From: an uncultured Muribaculaceae bacterium
GTDB taxonomy: Bacteria; Bacteroidota; Bacteroidia; Bacteroidales; Muribaculaceae
DNA: 64,000 bases
Assembly: GCA_944321705.1 (NCBI GenBank)
Contig: CALUMG010000003.1
Span: 1-64,000, forward strand
Reading direction: 5' to 3'
In this document: piece by piece, positions 38,528 through 46,582 of the stretch
How positions within the stretch are numbered: position 1 is the first letter of the stretch
Layout of the letters: every line of letters starts with the position of its first letter
Notes under the pieces: model-generated
The model's database searches: none
What the model was told of the DNA's origin: nothing
The model's input: only the letters and a program-made list of their open reading frames with translations
Position numbers and translations under genes: made by a program

Positions 38528-40075
38528 TTAATAAATAGGCTTAAATGCAAGCCTGTTTATCACACCTTTCCATATCGAATTTGATATGTTGCCATTTCGA
38601 GTATAACCTCCAAATATGTAAATATATGGCACTTCCCATGATTCAACCGGTTTTATTCCATCACCGGTAGTCAACGACATCAAGTCGATAGACATGTACC
38701 ACACCGGTAATTCGCGTGCCGGATGCGACTTCCAGACGACATTGCCGCCACGAGACTTTGCATTATCGTCGGTCATTGTAGTATTAAATACCAGCGCATC
38801 GGCATAAGCCACGTCAGGAATATAATCGGGCAACTGTATCAAGCTGTCGCCAACCGTCCATGTAACGCCATAATTGCGTGATACATACAATGTATTATCG
38901 GCTTCTCCGTCCTTTACGTATCCGCCCAAAGCAAGCAACGTCGGGCGCGGAGTTGCCGTCCAGTTTTCGGTACTCACGTCAAAAGTCGTATAATTCAACA
39001 ACATCATTCCTTCATGAGGACCTATGTCATTGTTGCCAAGCTGGCTCCAATTGTCACCGTCATAGCCCCACGAACGTCCTGTGCGCTCACCCGAAGCCAT
39101 AACGCCTCCGATTATTATGCCAATGTCATTCGTTCCCCATTCGCTTCGATACATCACCATGTTGGATGTTCCACGCACAGGGAAACCCTCTTCGGCCTCT
39201 GTTGGCACAAAAGCTGCACGACGAGGATACTCGTCAAGCATATACCTTGAATCATCGGTCACGGCAACGCCAAGCAAACGATTGTTGTACACACCGCTCA
39301 CCGATGCCCAATACACACCGCAACTGTTCCAATTACGAGCGTCTTGCGAAGTGTATAACTCCCCATTGTCGGCACTTATGATATAAAAAGCATCATCAGT
39401 CGCAGTGAACGAAACAATGTCGGGAGTGAACGGATACTCAACGGCTTCACTCGACCAAGACGCATCGGGGGCGTCTGCTGCCGCCAACACATAAGAACCA
39501 TTGTCACGCATCAGGCAATAGACATCGTCATCAAACTTGACAGTTTTCTGTTGCGTCACATTATTATATAGGGAAGGCAAATCACGTCTTGCCAACCTGT
39601 TCCACTGTAAAGAATCCGATTCCATTTCATGCACATTCACCTTGACGTTGTAGGTGCGAGTGGTCACTTGATCGGCAGCAGTCAACTTTACAGACACTTT
39701 ACCGGTAAAATCAATCGTATCCGAGCTTGTGTAAGCAAATGTTGTATCTACCATGCGTTCAGCTCCGCTTATGGAAACCTCCACCGAATAACATGTGGGA
39801 TAAGACATTTCCACACACATCCTTGAGATATCAGTACCTTTAGGAAGCGAATCGGCATTGTAGATTTCGGCTTTCTTCAAGTCGATTGTAAAAAACACCG
39901 AGTCGAGATTTGCCAGAATGTCTTTGTCATCCACAAGGTTGAATGCAGTAATTGCCACATCCGACGACAAAGCAACATTGCCGTTGTCCGAAACGACATC
40001 ATCGTTTCCACACGAAACAGCCATCGTGGCAAACATGCAGCACACAAAAGTGTATAATAAGAATCGTCTGTTCAT
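38528..40075 (-). CDS. Lipoprotein with beta-propeller-like repeats, DUF6242-like
   Basis: A signal peptide with lipobox FATMAVSC (Cys22) is followed by an immunoglobulin-like section (about 40-155). Then come Kelch or BNR-like strands with many Trp, Tyr and Gly (DNWSQLGNNDIGPH, YVSRNYGVTWTVGD). I place it with the DUF6242 family by layout. Function is unknown; a surface-exposed binding protein is likely. It is separated from ribD by a hairpin and has its own upstream region. Confidence 0.75.
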   Translation of the reverse strand: MNRRFLLYTFVCCMFATMAVSCGNDDVVSDNGNVALSSDVAITAFNLVDDKDILANLDSVFFTIDLKKAEIYNADSLPKGTDISRMCVEMSYPTCYSVEVSISGAERMVDTTFAYTSSDTIDFTGKVSVKLTAADQVTTRTYNVKVNVHEMESDSLQWNRLARRDLPSLYNNVTQQKTVKFDDDVYCLMRDNGSYVLAAADAPDASWSSEAVEYPFTPDIVSFTATDDAFYIISADNGELYTSQDARNWNSCGVYWASVSGVYNNRLLGVAVTDDSRYMLDEYPRRAAFVPTEAEEGFPVRGTSNMVMYRSEWGTNDIGIIIGGVMASGERTGRSWGYDGDNWSQLGNNDIGPHEGMMLLNYTTFDVSTENWTATPRPTLLALGGYVKDGEADNTLYVSRNYGVTWTVGDSLIQLPDYIPDVAYADALVFNTTMTDDNAKSRGGNVVWKSHPARELPVWYMSIDLMSLTTGDGIKPVESWEVPYIYIFGGYTRNGNISNSIWKGVINRLAFKPIY

Positions 40076-40124
40076 CTATTTTCAATTCGTTTTTGAATTT
40101 GCAAATTTAGCAACAAATTTGGGA

Positions 40125-40146
40125 AAAACGGACTTACACCCGTTTT
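40125..40146. terminator. Hairpin between ribD and the DUF6242-like gene
   Basis: AAAACGG (40125-40131) pairs with CCGTTTT (40140-40146) with an A-run on one side and a T-run on the other. It would end ribD transcription. Confidence 0.65.
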
Positions 40147-40287
40147 TTTACGCTTGTTCACATGCAGGCTTCCAAATGTCAAGATATTTTTCATCCTCCA
40201 ATGACTAAAACGACACAAAAATAGCACAACGGCATGAAATGGCCTAAACATAATGGATGTTGTGGTAAATTATACCGATTTTTTCAT

Positions 40288-41334
40288 CTATTTAACGCCA
40301 TTCATTAAAAATTCCACTCTATTGCCGCCATGAAATTGTAAATTTTCAATAATTCCGTTCAATTTGGGTGCAACTACGCCACATTCCAAGTTAAATGGTG
40401 CCGTTTCTATCCTTGCTTCATCCCACAATCCCGCCGACACAAATTGACCCAGCAGACTGGCGCCTCCTTCTACCATAAGGCTTGTGACACCTTTACGCAC
40501 ATACAAGTCTTCAAGGATATCAAGCAAACCATCATGCTCAAGTTTCACATATTCCACATTGCCTACAATGCAATTTCTATATCTGTTGTAAACCACAGTA
40601 GGCAATCCGTCGGTCAACAATTTGCTCTCTGCAGGCATCGACAACCGTCCATCCAACACGACCCTCAATGGATTTACCCGACAGTCGCACAACCGCACGG
40701 TGAGCGACGGATCATCAAGAGCCACAGTTCGAGCTCCGACCATTATCGCGTCCACATGCGAACGCTCACGATGCATGAGCACCGTTGTCAACGATGTTGA
40801 GAACCTCACAGGCGGTTCTCCGTCATTCGTGCGAGTTTTATCCATGAATCCATCGCGGCTTTGGGCCCATTTCAACAAGACATACGGACGATGCAAGGTG
40901 TGGGCAGTGACAAAATGCTTGTTCAATGCCCGGCAATCGGCTTCAAGCACACCCGTAACCACCTCGACACCGGCTTCTCGCAACATGTTGATTCCTCGTC
41001 CGTGTACCTTTGCAAACGGGTCGGTCATGCCCACGACTACTCGCGGGATACCGCTCTTTATTATCAACTCGCTGCATGGCGGAGTTTTCCCGTAATGCGA
41101 ACAAGGCTCAAGTGTCACATATATCGTCGCGTCATGCAACAAATTCTTGTCAAATACTGAAGCTACGGCATTGACTTCGGCATGAGCCTTGCCATAGCAA
41201 TGATGATACCCCTCGCCTATTATCTTGCCTTCGCGCACAATCACCGCACCAACCATAGGATTTGGAGAAACCCATCCTGCCCCAAGCTTGGCAAGCTGAA
41301 TTGCACGTCGCATGTATCGTTCGTCAATATCCAT
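40288..41334 (-). CDS. ribD: Bifunctional riboflavin deaminase/reductase
   Basis: Carries out steps two and three of riboflavin synthesis. The N-terminal zinc deaminase has HAEVNA (His51, Glu53) and PCSHYGKTPPC (Cys78, Cys87). The C-terminal DHFR-like reductase starts near residue 145 with RPYVLLKWAQSRDG and includes the VEGG motif. The 348 residues are complete. It diverges from prmC. Other rib genes are not here. Confidence 0.96.
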   Translation of the reverse strand: MDIDERYMRRAIQLAKLGAGWVSPNPMVGAVIVREGKIIGEGYHHCYGKAHAEVNAVASVFDKNLLHDATIYVTLEPCSHYGKTPPCSELIIKSGIPRVVVGMTDPFAKVHGRGINMLREAGVEVVTGVLEADCRALNKHFVTAHTLHRPYVLLKWAQSRDGFMDKTRTNDGEPPVRFSTSLTTVLMHRERSHVDAIMVGARTVALDDPSLTVRLCDCRVNPLRVVLDGRLSMPAESKLLTDGLPTVVYNRYRNCIVGNVEYVKLEHDGLLDILEDLYVRKGVTSLMVEGGASLLGQFVSAGLWDEARIETAPFNLECGVVAPKLNGIIENLQFHGGNRVEFLMNGVK

Positions 41335-41391
41335 CTGCCTATTATATTTTCAAGACGTCCGGGCATAAGCCTCGGTCAATTCAAAAGCACG

Positions 41392-41422
41392 CAAATATAC
41401 GGTCAAAAAACGACATCTTCAA
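41392..41422 (-). promoter_or_regulatory. ribD promoter
   Basis: On the minus strand: TTG (41422-41420), 20-nt spacer, TATATTTG (41399-41392). I see no FMN riboswitch in the 60-nt leader. Confidence 0.6.
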
Positions 41423-41476
41423 CTCATCCTGTTATAAATTATTCAGGCCTAAACCTCAAACGAGCCGGAATATTCA

Positions 41477-41484
41477 TAACTTTG
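41477..41484 (+). promoter_or_regulatory. -7 box of prmC
   Basis: TAACTTTG, 19 nt before the prmC ATG, so the leader would be about a dozen nt. Confidence 0.55.
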
Positions 41485-41503
41485 CAAGCAAATAAACACG
41501 AGC

Positions 41504-42355
41504 ATGCTTAAAGATGTAATAACACATTTCAAACGAGAACTTGCGCCCTATTATCCAAAAGGAGAAATAGAAGGGATGAAACTTGCAGTGCTCGACAACC
41601 TTCTGCATTATTCGCAAGTCGACATGATTCTTCATGCCAATGATGAGGTTCCCGATTTCATCATCAATAAAATAAACGACATCATCGAGCGTCTGAAACA
41701 TCACGAACCTATACAATACATACTTGGCGACGCTTATTTCTACGGCTATCATTTCAAAGTCACTCGCGACACACTCATTCCACGACCCGAAACCGAAGGC
41801 CTCATCGACATGATTGTAGATGAAAATTCCGATAGCGACTTGACGGTACTCGACATAGGCACAGGCTCGGGATGCATAGCGATTTCACTGTCGCTTGCGC
41901 TCAAATTCCCCATAGTATATGCTTCCGACATAAGCCAAGCCGCTCTCGCTGTAGCTCAGGAAAATGCAAAAAGGCTCAAAAGCAGAGTGAAATTCCTTCA
42001 ATCGGACATTCTCTCAGCCGATACAGATGGAAATGAACGCTTTGACATAATAGTGAGCAATCCTCCATACATTTGCGAGGAAGAACGTGGCGAAATGGAC
42101 AAAAACGTGCTTGGATACGAACCATCAACCGCACTTTTCGTCCCCGACGACAACCCTCTGCTGTTTTACAAGGCTATCTGCCGATATGCCAAACATGCAT
42201 TGAAGCCGGGAGGCCGATTATATCTTGAAATCAACAGCAGATTCCCTAAAGAAACCTGCATGCTGTTGCAAGATGCCGGATTCTGCAATGTTTCGGCCGA
42301 AAACGATTATTGTGGTCGTCCTCGATTTGTAAAAGCCATTAAGCCCTCGGAATGA
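41504..42355 (+). CDS. prmC: Release factor glutamine methyltransferase
   Basis: Methylates the Gln of the GGQ motif in release factors RF1 and RF2. The N-terminal helical domain (1-85) is followed by a Rossmann fold with VLDIGTGSGCIAISL and the substrate-binding NPPY (about residue 186). The 283 residues are normal. The stop overlaps the MFS gene start by 4 nt. Confidence 0.95.
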   Translation: MLKDVITHFKRELAPYYPKGEIEGMKLAVLDNLLHYSQVDMILHANDEVPDFIINKINDIIERLKHHEPIQYILGDAYFYGYHFKVTRDTLIPRPETEGLIDMIVDENSDSDLTVLDIGTGSGCIAISLSLALKFPIVYASDISQAALAVAQENAKRLKSRVKFLQSDILSADTDGNERFDIIVSNPPYICEEERGEMDKNVLGYEPSTALFVPDDNPLLFYKAICRYAKHALKPGGRLYLEINSRFPKETCMLLQDAGFCNVSAENDYCGRPRFVKAIKPSE

Positions 42356-43806
42356 CACGACAAAAAACGGATATGAAAAACGACTCTGGACAAATAGCGC
42401 CCGACATGGCGGCCATCTCCCCGATAACCGGGAATTTGAAATGGGACGGACTTCATTCCCATCATCTTTATTATGCTGCGTTTGCGATATTTTGCGGATT
42501 GTTCTTATCTATAATCGACAGTACCATCTGCAATGTCGCACTGCCTACGATGGCCGACCAGCTTGGCATAACTTCTTCACAATCAATATGGGTCATAAAC
42601 TCGTTCCAGTTGATTGTAGTCATGACATTGCTCCCTTTCGCATCCATAGGTGAACAAAAAGGATACAAGCGGCTATACGTTTGGGGCACAGCGATATTCA
42701 CTGTTGGTTCGCTACTTTGTGCATTGTCCGAATCGCTGTCATCGCTGGTCATTTCACGCATAATCCAAGGCTTAGGCTCAGCAATGATGATGAGCATAAA
42801 CCCATCGTTGGTAAGAATAATATACCCCAAAAGGCTTCTTGGTCGCGGCTTGGGGCTTAATGCCACAGTAATAGCCTTGGCTTCAGTTGCCGGACCTTCC
42901 TTGTCGGCGGCAATATTGTCGGTGGCTTCATGGCCGTGGCTGTTTGCCATAAACATTCCCCTTGGCATCGTAACCTTCGTGCTTGCTTGGAAATTCCTTC
43001 CCGACAATCCGGTACACATAGTGGGACAACGATTCAAGTGGAAAGAAGCTGTGCTGAATATTGCCACTTTCGGGCTTCTCATAGGAAGTCTTGAGGCTTA
43101 TTCACATGACGTGAAATTGCAATGGATATTCATAGGCCTTGCCATATTCATAATAGTAGGTTATTCATACGTCAAAATCCAACTTGACGAAAAGTATCCC
43201 ATACTCCCATTTGACTTGCTGCGCATTCCCATATTCTCAATGTCGATAGCGACAAGCATCCTGTCATTCATGGCGCAAATGCTCGGGCTCGTGGCAATGC
43301 CTTTCATGCTGGTTTCAACATTCAATTTCAATCCGGTCGAGACAGGACTCATAATGACAGCTTGGCCGCTGGTCATAGTCATAGTAGGACCTGTCGCAGG
43401 ATTTTTAATAGGTAAAATCCATTCTGGACTGTTAGGAGGCATTGGCTTGGCCATCCTCGGCACAGGGTGCTTCCTGTTGGCGTTCATCCCGGCAGGAACA
43501 GGATATGCAGGAATTATCTGGAGGCTTATGCTGTGCGGCATGGGATTTGGAATGTTCCAATCACCAAACAACCATCTCATAATGACTTCCGGACCGACCC
43601 AACGTGCAGGCAGCGCAGGCGGAATGCAAGCGACAGCCCGCTTGACCGGCCAAACTGTCGGTGCGGCACTGGTCGCTCTGATATTCCATGTTTCCGGTCC
43701 GACCGCCGCACACGATGCCATGTTCGTGGCCGGAATTCTTGCTGCGGCCGGCGCAGTGTGCTCGTTGCTGCGGTTGGAAGTCAAAAACAGCCCAAGTCAT
43801 GATTAA
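42352..43806 (+). CDS. MFS transporter of the DHA2 (EmrB/QacA) drug:H+ antiporter type
   Basis: About 14 hydrophobic helices in 484 residues. The first helix pair carries the DHA2-typical LSIIDSTICNVALPTMADQLG. Motif A is partly kept (GEQKGYKRLYVWG), and motif C-like glycine and proline patterns lie in helix 5. Such pumps export cationic drugs or metabolites using the proton gradient. Substrate unknown. Translation is probably coupled to prmC through the ATGA overlap. Confidence 0.88.
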   Translation: MTRQKTDMKNDSGQIAPDMAAISPITGNLKWDGLHSHHLYYAAFAIFCGLFLSIIDSTICNVALPTMADQLGITSSQSIWVINSFQLIVVMTLLPFASIGEQKGYKRLYVWGTAIFTVGSLLCALSESLSSLVISRIIQGLGSAMMMSINPSLVRIIYPKRLLGRGLGLNATVIALASVAGPSLSAAILSVASWPWLFAINIPLGIVTFVLAWKFLPDNPVHIVGQRFKWKEAVLNIATFGLLIGSLEAYSHDVKLQWIFIGLAIFIIVGYSYVKIQLDEKYPILPFDLLRIPIFSMSIATSILSFMAQMLGLVAMPFMLVSTFNFNPVETGLIMTAWPLVIVIVGPVAGFLIGKIHSGLLGGIGLAILGTGCFLLAFIPAGTGYAGIIWRLMLCGMGFGMFQSPNNHLIMTSGPTQRAGSAGGMQATARLTGQTVGAALVALIFHVSGPTAAHDAMFVAGILAAAGAVCSLLRLEVKNSPSHD

Positions 43807-43882
43807 TGCGCATGAACGACCATAGTTCAAAACGAGATTGCATGCACCTCGACAATGTAAAAATAAGCACGTTCATTTTTCG

Positions 43883-43994
43883 CATTGCTCTCAACTTTCA
43901 CTATCTTTGGATAAGATAGGATGCGTTTCGGCAGTGTCAAAAATCTTGAACAAGTTCAATTTTTTGCCATTGCTCTCAACTTTCACTATCTTTG
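43883..43994 (+). repeat. Duplicated promoter region (27-nt exact direct repeat)
   Basis: The same 27 nt occur at 43883-43909 and 43968-43994, 85 bp apart, each ending in a -7 box TATCTTTG. The second has TTTG 20 nt upstream (43963-43966) and so is a full promoter. The first has TTTC at that place. A dyad TTGAAC-AA-GTTCAA (43946-43959) lies just upstream of the second -33 and could be an operator. Confidence 0.75.
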
Positions 43995-44034
43995 CACCCG
44001 AATGAATCAGGCCGTCGGACACTTTCTGATGGCC

Positions 44035-45030
44035 ATGAAAAGAGAAATATTGATGACAAACGACCACAATCGCCGGAAACTGCTAAAGACAATGACCGCC
44101 ATAATCTCGGTCATTATCGTCTTTTCGTGTTCTTTCGCGTCAATGGCGCAACAAAGGCGCGTGTCTCCGGTCAAGAAAAGTACCAACAAGGTAATGACCG
44201 CCGAGCAAAACAAAGCGAAAGTGGAAGAATTGAAACAGATGGGATTGGTGATGCTTGGCGACTCGATTGTCACCGACAGTGTGGCCGCATCCTTGAACGA
44301 TTCCATAAAAGACCGGTCCATGAAATACCCTTTATTGACAAGCCTTACAATCGGTGCTAACCTTTGGGATCCCATAATGCGATTATTCGGGCAAACTTAC
44401 GGTGGAATGGATTTTTCGGCCGAATTAAGTTTGTGGAACCGAATAAATCCGGTAGTGGAAGTGGGATTCGGATCGGCTAAAAATACTCCCGAAGAAATGA
44501 ACTTTACCTATAAAGGGAATTTTGCCTTATACGGGAAAATAGGATGCAACTACAATTTCACTTACAATAGCAAGCCGGAATACTTGGCCTTATTGGGCTT
44601 CAGACTCGGATACAGCAACTTCAAGTACAGTATTACCGACGTCACAATGAATCCAGGTTACTGGAACGAAAACGCAAATTTCGATATTCTTGACCAAAAA
44701 TCACATGCCTTGTGGGGAGAATTGTCGCTGAACCTGCGCATAAAATTAATCGACAACCTGTCGGCAGGATGGTCTTTCAAATACCATTTCTTGTTCAATT
44801 ACAAAAAAAATCCGACATCCGAGCCTTGGTACATTCCCGGATACGGCTCTCGAACATCCCCCATATCGGCAGCCTTTTCCATATATTACACACTTCCGTT
44901 CAACAAAGACCGTTGGCCTGAAGACAAAAAGGAAAAGAATGCCTACACAGGCGAACCTATCGATTCACCGGGACCGGAAACGTCAACTCCAATAGAAATC
45001 CCGGGTCCCGGCTCGCCAAGAACCCGATAA
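44035..45030 (+). CDS. DUF6048-like outer-membrane beta-barrel protein
   Basis: From ATG 44035 the protein has a basic N-terminus, a hydrophobic signal (TAIISVIIVFSCSFASMAQ), a linker rich in Lys and Ser, and beta strands rich in Tyr, Gly and Asn. It ends in a proline-rich tail (SPGPETSTPIEIPGPGSP). The layout fits the DUF6048 family of Bacteroidales barrels. The long upstream reading frame from 43921 covers the promoter at 43963-43994, so 44035 or 44053 is the likely start. It is followed 13 nt later by the short-chain dehydrogenase. Function unknown. Confidence 0.75.
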   Translation: MKREILMTNDHNRRKLLKTMTAIISVIIVFSCSFASMAQQRRVSPVKKSTNKVMTAEQNKAKVEELKQMGLVMLGDSIVTDSVAASLNDSIKDRSMKYPLLTSLTIGANLWDPIMRLFGQTYGGMDFSAELSLWNRINPVVEVGFGSAKNTPEEMNFTYKGNFALYGKIGCNYNFTYNSKPEYLALLGFRLGYSNFKYSITDVTMNPGYWNENANFDILDQKSHALWGELSLNLRIKLIDNLSAGWSFKYHFLFNYKKNPTSEPWYIPGYGSRTSPISAAFSIYYTLPFNKDRWPEDKKEKNAYTGEPIDSPGPETSTPIEIPGPGSPRTR

Positions 45031-45043
45031 AAGCCATTACTTC

Positions 45044-45790
45044 ATGAAAAAAATAATAATCGTAGGAGCATCTTCGGGCATTGGCCGATGCGTGGCTCAA
45101 GAATACATATCCGATGGCGACTGGATGGTCGGAATAGCCGCACGACGCATCGACCGGCTGGAGGAATTAAAAACTCTCGCACCCGAGCGAATTAAAACAA
45201 TGGCAATCGATGTCACTTCCGACAATGCCGAAACATTACTTCTCAAGCTCATTGCCGAAACAGGCGGAATGGATCTGTTCTTGCTCGTATCGGGCGTAGG
45301 CCATCAGAATCCCACACTCGACTCCGATGTGGAAAATGCCACGATAGCCACAAACGTGAAAGGATTCACCGCCATGATAGATGCCGCTTATAGATACTTC
45401 CGAGAAAACGGCCGCAAAGGACACATCACGGCAATAACATCCATTGCCGGCACCCGTGGCCTTGGCGTGGCAGCTTCCTACAGCGCATCCAAACGCTACC
45501 AATGGTGCTATCTTGACGCAATAGAACAACTTGCCCGCATGCAAAAAGTAAAATTGACAATTACCGACTTGCGACCTGGGTTCGTGAAAACCGACTTGCT
45601 TGACGACGGGAAGAACTATCCTGCCATGCTTACTCCTCAATACACAGCCCGGGCAATAAAAAAAGCTCTTGAAAAGCGTAAACGCGTCAAAATCATAAAT
45701 TCAGCCTATGCAATACTGGTATTCTTCTGGAAATTGATACCTCGATTCTTGTGGAAACGCATGCCTATAAAAAAATTAAATATCAAATAA
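45044..45790 (+). CDS. Short-chain dehydrogenase/reductase
   Basis: Classical SDR with the NAD(P) motif GASSGIG (8-14), an acidic or basic selector region AARRIDRLEE that favours NADP, and the catalytic Ser133, Tyr146 and Lys150 (YSASK). The C-terminus (about 215-248) is hydrophobic and basic (AILVFFWKLIPRFLWKRMP), a possible membrane anchor as seen in some lipid-acting SDRs. Substrate unknown. Confidence 0.9.
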   Translation: MKKIIIVGASSGIGRCVAQEYISDGDWMVGIAARRIDRLEELKTLAPERIKTMAIDVTSDNAETLLLKLIAETGGMDLFLLVSGVGHQNPTLDSDVENATIATNVKGFTAMIDAAYRYFRENGRKGHITAITSIAGTRGLGVAASYSASKRYQWCYLDAIEQLARMQKVKLTITDLRPGFVKTDLLDDGKNYPAMLTPQYTARAIKKALEKRKRVKIINSAYAILVFFWKLIPRFLWKRMPIKKLNIK

Positions 45791-45861
45791 TTAACCACAT
45801 CGCCATTCCCTCTTTTTATTTAGGGGCGTGACAAATATTTTTTTATTTCAAACATATTCCG

Positions 45862-46000
45862 TAACTTTGCAATGCCAAAAATCATCATAACCCAAAATTT
45901 AATGTAGAAATTTTTTTACTTTTTTTGGCAAGGTATTTGTTCTTTAAATCAAAAAAGATTGTTTTAGCCGGATTGGCAAGAGTGCCATCCTTTAATTAAA
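45862..46000 (+). promoter_or_regulatory. Promoter and structured leader of the 51-codon ORF
   Basis: The -7 box TAACTTTG (45862-45869) has a T-run where -33 should be. The leader of about 130 nt holds two A/T-rich hairpins and GGATTGGCA-AGAG-TGCCATCC (45970-45990), then the palindrome TTTAATTAAA (45991-46000) just before the start codon. Confidence 0.45.
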
Positions 46001-46008
46001 GAAAAACT

Positions 46009-46164
46009 ATGGGAAAAGAAAAAAACATTGAAATGACACTGAGAGTCAGGACACTGCCGACTCATGCATTTCATCCGAATGCCTTTATAATGGCATCGCA
46101 CCGTCATGGTTACATTGCAATGCCAAATCGTGCAAAAGCGATGAATGCAAACAATGCCCGATAA
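46009..46164 (+). CDS. Small protein, 51 residues, unknown
   Basis: ATG 46009 to TAA 46164. The upstream AAAGAAAAACT is the A-rich type of ribosome site seen in Bacteroidota. The peptide starts MGKEKNIEMTLRV, is basic and rich in His, Ala, Met and Asn, has no membrane segment, and ends NARAK-like in MNANNAR. I know no family for it. The evidence for expression is its promoter box and structured leader, and the two hairpins that follow. It could also be a chance frame inside a regulatory RNA. Confidence 0.4.
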   Translation: MGKEKNIEMTLRVRTLPTHAFHPNAFIMASHRHGYIAMPNRAKAMNANNAR

Positions 46165-46415
46165 TCTCTTATCGCGGTAATCTTATCAACGCCTTCGGGT
46201 ATATTTTCCCGAAGTCAATAGCGTAAAGAACCGCCGGTTCTTCCCATGTAAAAATTTTCCAATCACAATAGTCTAAAAACAACAAATCATACTATTGGAT
46301 TTCGGAAGATTTTTTATTTTTGCATTATATTTTTCATTACAATAATATAACATTTCTCTCTCTAAAAGGAATTGTTAGCCCTAATACCACATTTTATTCA
46401 TACTATTTTTTTCCT

Positions 46416-46454
46416 AAGGCGATACGACGAGATGTCGTAAAGCCTTTTTTATTT
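46416..46454 (+). terminator. Intrinsic terminator upstream of the terminase gene
   Basis: AAGGC/GCCTT and, inside, TACGAC/GTCGTA form a two-part stem (46416-46446), followed by a T6 run. Confidence 0.8.
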
Positions 46455-46551
46455 TAACACCCACTGGAAGCGCATGACTTCCTGTGGCCATGCTGCTCGC
46501 TTATTCATGCCAGACTGCCTTTTGGTATACCGCGATATTGCATCCCGACAT

Positions 46552-46559
46552 TATTTTTG
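46552..46559 (+). promoter_or_regulatory. -7 box of the terminase gene
   Basis: TATTTTTG, 24 nt before ATG 46583. It rules out an in-frame start at 46484. Confidence 0.5.
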
Positions 46560-46582
46560 CATCACCAAAATCAAGCATATCC

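Larger units (their letters stand above)
46165..46582. other. Structured intergenic stretch upstream of the terminase gene
   Basis: Contains hairpins CTTCGGG/CCCGAAG (46193-46214) and AAGAACC/GGTTCTT (46226-46242). A -7-like TATTTTTG lies at 46315-46322 with TTG only 17 nt upstream. A good intrinsic terminator follows (46416-46454), then a hairpin CCACTGGAAG/CTTCCTGTGG (46461-46487) and the terminase promoter. No ORF. The box plus terminator would allow an RNA of about 125 nt. Confidence 0.5.

Noticed and set aside
41335..41391. FMN riboswitch ahead of ribD
   Set aside because: The leader is too short and lacks the conserved multi-stem core.
46484..46582. 33-codon N-terminal extension of the terminase
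   Set aside because: The extension overlaps a hairpin and the -7 box at 46552-46559; ATG 46583 gives a normal terminase N-terminus.
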